This document shows positions 60,295 through 64,000 of a DNA stretch of 64,000 nt, one piece after another. Below the pieces are notes generated by a model, which did not search any database, was not told where the DNA came from, and worked only from the letters and a program-made list of their open reading frames with translations. Each line of letters starts with the position of its first letter. The first letter of the stretch is position 1. The translations under genes and the position numbers were made by a program. The DNA is from an uncultured Clostridia bacterium (GTDB lineage Bacteria; Bacillota; Clostridia; TANB77; CAG-508). The stretch lies in the NCBI GenBank assembly GCA_934177725.1, contig CAKPPO010000004.1:1-64000 (forward strand), given 5' to 3'.

Positions 60295-60400
60295 TATATT
60301 AGAAAGAACGGACAACCCAAGGAGGGGCAGGTTACTTACAATAAAAATATTGCTTTTGGACTACCAACCAAAACGTGTTTTTATCTTTCTTGTAGTAAAA
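60295..60400 (-). ncRNA. yjdF (azaaromatic-binding) riboswitch
   Basis: The 5' leader of yjdF contains conserved-looking segments: GGTTGGTAGTCCAAAAGC, GTAAGTAACCTGCCCCTCC and GGGTTGTCCG, all upstream of the GGGAGGG ribosome binding site. Position, gene and these segments fit the yjdF RNA motif. Exact boundaries are approximate because I aligned from memory of the motif. Confidence 0.7.
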
Positions 60401-60444
60401 ATTTACTATCTTTCATATTATAACACTTTTTTTATATTGTGCAA

Positions 60445-60633
60445 CTATTTGTAATTACGTATTTTTTTAAACAATCCATCTTTATTACAGTATATATATA
60501 TTGTTCCTTTTCCTCTATTAAAAAATCTTGCTTCAATATTTTGTTCTGGAAATAATTTTACAATTTGTACTCTATCTCCCGTGACATATGCAATAAATGA
60601 TATATAGTGATTTTTTGTCATTTCATGTTTCAT
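60445..60633 (-). CDS. Hypothetical 62-residue protein
   Basis: A short protein with IAYVTGDRVQIVKLFPEQ, ARFFNRGKGTIYIYC and a basic C-terminus; beta-rich. I do not recognise a family. GAGGAG lies 11 nt before the ATG. It ends about 45 nt before the yjdF riboswitch, so it is an independent unit or the last gene of the DUF6179/DUF6323 group. Confidence 0.5.
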   Translation of the reverse strand: MKHEMTKNHYISFIAYVTGDRVQIVKLFPEQNIEARFFNRGKGTIYIYCNKDGLFKKIRNYK

Positions 60634-60687
60634 GCTAATATTTTCTCCTCTTTTTATAGTTTAGATTGTTTTTTAGCTTTTTTCAAC

Positions 60688-61575
60688 CTACGCATCGTAG
60701 AACAAATTTATAGAAAAGAAAACTTTGTCTAAATTGTTAAGCTTAAAACTGTTATAAATTTCTGCTTGTATTTCTCCTATTCCTACCTCTATATATTGTT
60801 TAATTTTTTCATTTTCTATATTTATTTTTGTATAAGCTTCAAATATTAGATTAAATATTTGATCTTTATTTTTTCCTTCAAACATTTCATATATGTTTTG
60901 TATTTGATCTTTAGATATGCTCAGATTTAGGTAATTTTTATTTGCTAACATACACCCTATTGCCTGTGTTAAAACAATTTTAAATATGTTTATGATTAAG
61001 TTTTCATATCTTTTTGAATAACTATATAATAATTGTTCTATACTTTCATTTGAAAATAGCCTGCAAAATTCATTTTCATAATATAACATTTCCAAATATT
61101 TTTCTATAAATTCTATTCCCTCATATTCTCCTATCACATTATTATATAATGGATAATCAGCTGTTATCTTTATATTTTTTGCATCATAATCTGGGTCATA
61201 TATTTTAAAAAATGCCTTTATTCCATCCATAATTGTTGAATTGTATGTTTCATTTTTTGTTTTTAATAAATTGTTTAAAACTTTTTGATATAATACTTTA
61301 GATACCGATATTTTCCTTGTTAGTTGCTTTCTTCCCTTTTCATATAAATCAATAATAGAATTATTATTAAGTTGTTCTTCTGCTTCGTTTTGATTAAATT
61401 TTTTCAAGTATAACCCTATTGTATATAAATTAGATTCCATTATAACTTTTGCCTTATCCATTGATATGGAGGAACTTTCAAAACTATTGTATTTATCTAT
61501 CTTTATTTTTAATAAATTTAATAATTGTATTTGTATATTAGGTATATTTTCTAATTCGTTTTTAATTTTTCTCAC
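60688..61575 (-). CDS. DUF6179-like protein
   Basis: 295 residues, helical. FKIYDPDYDAKNIKITADYPLYNN, GEYEGIEFIEKYLEMLYYENEFCRLF and SIEQLLYSYSKRYENLI match the pattern I associate with DUF6179. Its ATG lies inside the 3' end of the DUF6323-like gene (overlap 14 nt), so the two are translationally coupled. Such pairs occur together in many Clostridia; function unknown. Confidence 0.75.
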   Translation of the reverse strand: MRKIKNELENIPNIQIQLLNLLKIKIDKYNSFESSSISMDKAKVIMESNLYTIGLYLKKFNQNEAEEQLNNNSIIDLYEKGRKQLTRKISVSKVLYQKVLNNLLKTKNETYNSTIMDGIKAFFKIYDPDYDAKNIKITADYPLYNNVIGEYEGIEFIEKYLEMLYYENEFCRLFSNESIEQLLYSYSKRYENLIINIFKIVLTQAIGCMLANKNYLNLSISKDQIQNIYEMFEGKNKDQIFNLIFEAYTKINIENEKIKQYIEVGIGEIQAEIYNSFKLNNLDKVFFSINLFYDA

Positions 61576-62038
61576 CCTTTCTTATATCAATTTCATAATC
61601 TATTGGTCTATTATTTAAAATATTATTTTTCATTTTCTCTAATATTGTACCTGAAAGATATTCTAAATCTCCATGTGCCACATTATCATAACATTTTCTC
61701 ATAAATTTGATTAATTCATCATCACTAACAATATCTTTAGTTTCATTTTTATAATAATAAAACATATCTATTAGTTCATATAATGTGCTTAAAAAGTTGT
61801 CTTGCTGTATATATGGTGAAACGCAAAACTCTTTAATTATTTTATCTATAATCCAGTTTCCTAATTCTATTCTACCATTCTGTTTTAGAGCATCTATTCT
61901 TTTTATTTCTATCTCTTTTATATCTTTTTGTGTTAATGCTAAATTATATTTACTTAAGAAATTATTACATTCTTCTAATTTTTCCAATTCTTTTTGAGTG
62001 TTTTTATTTATTAGCATTAATTCAAATTTATTTTCCAT
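61562..62038 (-). CDS. DUF6323-like protein
   Basis: 158 residues from the ATG at 62038 (AGAGGTG 6 nt before; a GTG at 62047 is possible). YNLALTQKDIKEIEIKRIDAL, RIELGNWIIDKIIKEFC, SPYIQQDNFLSTLYELIDMF and YKNETKDIVSDDELI match the DUF6323 pattern. Partner of the DUF6179-like gene. Confidence 0.75.
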   Translation of the reverse strand: MENKFELMLINKNTQKELEKLEECNNFLSKYNLALTQKDIKEIEIKRIDALKQNGRIELGNWIIDKIIKEFCVSPYIQQDNFLSTLYELIDMFYYYKNETKDIVSDDELIKFMRKCYDNVAHGDLEYLSGTILEKMKNNILNNRPIDYEIDIRKGEKN

Positions 62039-62136
62039 TTTAATCACCTCTTATTTCATATAACATATCTAAAGTAAAAAAATAGACTTGAATTTTTTTC
62101 AATTTTGTGGTAATATAAGGCTAGAAAAAGAGAAAA

Positions 62137-62166
62137 AAAGATAGAAAAATTTAATTTTCTATCTTT
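62137..62166 (-). terminator. zupT-like gene terminator
   Basis: AAAGATAGAAAA/TTTTCTATCTTT, 6-nt loop, T-run; 58 nt past the ZIP gene stop. Confidence 0.75.
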
Positions 62167-62224
62167 CTTTTTTAATTTCACTATAATATTTCTTAATTTT
62201 TGCGTTAAAATATAAAAAACATTT

Positions 62225-63022
62225 TTATCCTAATGCAACATCTAGTACCATCATTAATACAAATCCGCATATCAGTCCTATTGTAGCTAAATTTTTGTAA
62301 TCTTTTACTGACTCAGGAAGTAATTCTCTTGCAACTACTATTATCATTGCACCAGCTGCAAAAGCCAATAAGAATGGCAACATACTTCTTATATATAAAA
62401 CAAGTACTGCTCCTATTACAGCTGCTACAGGTTCAACTAATGCAGATGCCTGCCCTATCATAAAGCTTTTAAATCTTGAATATCCTTCACTTCTAAGAGG
62501 AAGAGACACTGCTGCTCCTTCTGGAAAGTTTTGTATTCCTATTCCAAGTGCCAACATAACTGCTCCTATTAAAGTCATTCCTGGTACTCCACTTGCTATT
62601 CCTCCAAAAGCTACACCTACTGCCATTCCTTCTGGTATGTTGTGTATAGTTATAGCTGATATTAAAAGAATACATCTTTTTAAAGACGATTTACTTCTTA
62701 AACTATCTTTACTTTTTAGAGCTTTATCCAAGAATTTATCAGAAAATAATACAAATAATCCTCCTATAATAAAACCTACTGCAGGTAAAATCCACTCTAT
62801 GTATCCTAATTCTGCAGATAATTCAATTGAAGGTGCAATTAATGACCAAAAAGCTGCTGCAATCATAACTCCTGCACTAAAACCTAAAATTGTATTTAAT
62901 ACTTTTTTATTCATTTCTTTAAAAAAGCAAACAACCAAGGCTCCTAATGCTGTTACTCCCCAAGTAAACGTACAAGCAAGTAATGCCTGAATTACTGGAT
63001 TTAAATTTTCAAACCAACCCAC
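62225..63022 (-). CDS. ZIP-family metal transporter
   Basis: 265 residues, eight predicted helices. Metal-site motifs in helices 4 and 5: HNIPEGMAVG (about 126) and NFPEGAAVSL (about 166); also SALVEPVAAVIGA. This is the ZupT-like GufA class, which carries zinc, iron or manganese. The start is a GTG behind GAGGTG. It is a single-gene unit. Confidence 0.92.
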   Translation of the reverse strand: MGWFENLNPVIQALLACTFTWGVTALGALVVCFFKEMNKKVLNTILGFSAGVMIAAAFWSLIAPSIELSAELGYIEWILPAVGFIIGGLFVLFSDKFLDKALKSKDSLRSKSSLKRCILLISAITIHNIPEGMAVGVAFGGIASGVPGMTLIGAVMLALGIGIQNFPEGAAVSLPLRSEGYSRFKSFMIGQASALVEPVAAVIGAVLVLYIRSMLPFLLAFAAGAMIIVVARELLPESVKDYKNLATIGLICGFVLMMVLDVALG

Positions 63023-63082
63023 TTTTATTCACCTCACACTACATAATATGATTTTATCTTACATAATGTGACAGTGGATAAT

Positions 63083-63265
63083 TTAATTAATTGCTGTGCC
63101 ATTTACATATAATTTATAACCATTAAAGTTAATGTTACTATATGATGTATCTTCATCTACTAAACTTGTTACATAGCAGTCTCCTGTTAATGTTAATGTA
63201 GATGTATAAATTGCTTTTAAACTGCATTTAATCATACAACTTGCATTTACTTTACAGAATTGCAT
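63083..63265 (-). pseudogene. C-terminal remnant of a secreted surface protein
   Basis: 60 residues. LTLTGDCYVTSLVDEDTSYSN and INFNGYKLYVNGTAIN resemble the ends of large extracellular carbohydrate-binding/cadherin-like proteins of gut Firmicutes. There is no signal peptide and no start with a good ribosome binding site. It begins 8 nt after the truncated response regulator's stop, so it looks like a piece of an unrelated gene joined by recombination. Confidence 0.55.
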
Positions 63266-63273
63266 TTAGTTTT

Positions 63274-63699
63274 TTACTTCACCGTATCTAAATTTAATGT
63301 TAAATCTCCAAACTCTAATTTATTTATACTATCAACATCATTTGTTCTTTTTAAAATATTTTTTATTCTAGCTAAAAGCTCTCTTGTATGAAATGGCTTT
63401 GTTATATAGTCGTCTGCTCCATTTTCTAGGCCTTGCAATTTGTCGTTCATTTGAGATTTTGCAGTAAGCATAATTACAGGTGTTTTTATTTTTTCTCGTT
63501 TTATTGATTGTAAAATTTCAAATCCATCTTTACCAGGAAGCATTATATCTAATAATATTAAATCATATATTCCTGTTAAAGCCTCATTTTCTCCATCTAT
63601 TCCATCTGTTACTATATCTACATTAAAGTTTTCTTTTTTCAAAGTTTCTGAAATTGCATCAGCTAGTGGATATTCATCTTCTATAATTAAAATGCGCAT
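63274..63699 (-). CDS. Truncated OmpR-family response regulator (receiver domain only)
   Basis: 141 residues. Complete receiver: MRILIIEDEYPLADAISETL, phospho-acceptor LILLDIMLPGKDG (Asp 53), TAKSQ (Thr 82) and KPF (Lys 103). The OmpR-type DNA-binding domain starts (LEFGDLTLNLDT) but stops three residues later at VK, before the winged helix. As it stands the protein cannot bind DNA by the usual domain. GGAGGTG precedes the ATG. Downstream is the remnant of an unrelated gene, so a deletion or misjoining has removed the rest; no histidine kinase is adjacent. Confidence 0.9.
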   Translation of the reverse strand: MRILIIEDEYPLADAISETLKKENFNVDIVTDGIDGENEALTGIYDLILLDIMLPGKDGFEILQSIKREKIKTPVIMLTAKSQMNDKLQGLENGADDYITKPFHTRELLARIKNILKRTNDVDSINKLEFGDLTLNLDTVK

Positions 63700-63827
63700 A
63701 CATACACCTCCTGTATTTTTTATAAAAGTATAGCAAACTTTTATTGAAGTATTATTGAAATGTATTAAAAAATGCCAACGGACTTTTCTTTTTGATATAA
63801 AAATTTTCCATTAGCATCTATAGTTTT

Positions 63828-64000
63828 TTAAACATTTAATAATTGATAATAACTTCCTTTATTGTTTATTAATTCTTCATTGCTTCCTTTTTCTATAATT
63901 CTTCCATCTTCCAACATTATTATATTATCAAAGTTTTCTAACATTTCTAAAGAATGTGCTATTAATACAATGGTTTTTGTTTTTGAAAGCTCATCTATAG
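63828..64000 (-). CDS. ABC exporter ATPase, C-terminal part (runs off the window)
   Basis: 57 codons to the stop at 63828: DELSKTKTIVLIAHSLEML then NIIMLEDGRIIEKGSNEEL and GSYYQLLNV. This is the H-loop region and tail of a type-I exporter nucleotide-binding domain (usually HRL, here HSL). The N-terminus lies beyond the window's right end. Confidence 0.85.
   Translation of the reverse strand, partial: IDELSKTKTIVLIAHSLEMLENFDNIIMLEDGRIIEKGSNEELINNKGSYYQLLNV

Noticed and set aside
1..64000. CRISPR arrays, tRNA or rRNA genes, prophage modules
   Set aside because: No regularly spaced short repeats, no cloverleaf or rRNA signatures and no phage structural genes were recognised by eye.

Overview
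The window is AT-rich and comes from a spore-forming, low-GC Gram-positive bacterium. It carries a SASP-H-type spore protein, spoVS, ymdB and a SpoIIID-like regulator. It also has T-box leaders on tyrS and ileS, GGAGG-type ribosome binding sites, and prepilin-like proteins whose hydrophobic N-terminus is typical of gut Clostridia. I cannot name the species. Almost all genes lie on the minus strand; the exceptions are tsaE-tsaB-rimI-lonB, the sspH-like gene, the spoIIID-like gene and one tiny basic ORF.

Layout. About 0.2-7.1 kb: folD, a small Cys-rich membrane protein, a Y-family polymerase, then tsaE (frameshifted in the Walker A motif), tsaB, rimI and a LonB-type protease. About 7.1-16.5 kb: membrane proteins, ylbF, a GT4 glycosyltransferase, recA with a LexA-like box, an orphan oligopeptide-binding protein, hicBA, spoVS-ymdB, the sspH-like and spoIIID-like genes, and rpiA. 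About 16.5-32.6 kb: a MacB/FtsX-like exporter, T-box-tyrS, a MATE-kinase fusion behind a possible attenuator, a WG-repeat protein, tgt, a prepilin-like gene, a REP-associated (Y1/HUH) transposase, queA and a membrane metallopeptidase. About 32.7-39.1 kb: ileS and a DUF1653 gene behind an Ile T-box, a second prepilin-like gene with an FGE/C-type-lectin-like C-terminus, and a frameshifted SH3-CAP protein. About 39.2-53.7 kb: five ABC systems or parts of systems, two flavodoxin-like proteins, and DUF4097, LiaF-like and TetR genes. About 54-64 kb: a GNAT-YoaP gene with a WYL regulator, an MBL protein, an EFR1 ferredoxin-flavodoxin, a hydrolase, an XRE/membrane-protein pair, a DUF3795-like gene, yjdF with its riboswitch, a DUF6179/DUF6323 pair, a ZIP transporter, a truncated response regulator joined to a surface-protein remnant, and the end of an ABC exporter.

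The most distinctive content is in the repeats and the 3' ends of genes. Five copies of a 29-bp imperfect palindrome (family A) surround or accompany the single REP-type transposase. Two further hairpin families (B: GGGACAGATTAACC...GTCCC; C: GGACATTTGGGGACGGGTCA) are scattered through the window. Most of these hairpins begin within about 15 nt of a stop codon. A fourth, larger family (D, three copies of about 115 bp) has two strong hairpins joined by a conserved CATATTTATCT linker, and the two closest copies differ only at positions that keep the predicted RNA fold. The second prepilin gene ends in a roughly 130-bp block with much higher GC (about 47% against 27% nearby) and unusual codons, exactly where a diversity-generating retroelement would place its variable region. 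No reverse transcriptase is present in the window. Coordinates of regulatory sites come from reading the bases by eye; family names come from recognised motifs, not from database searches.
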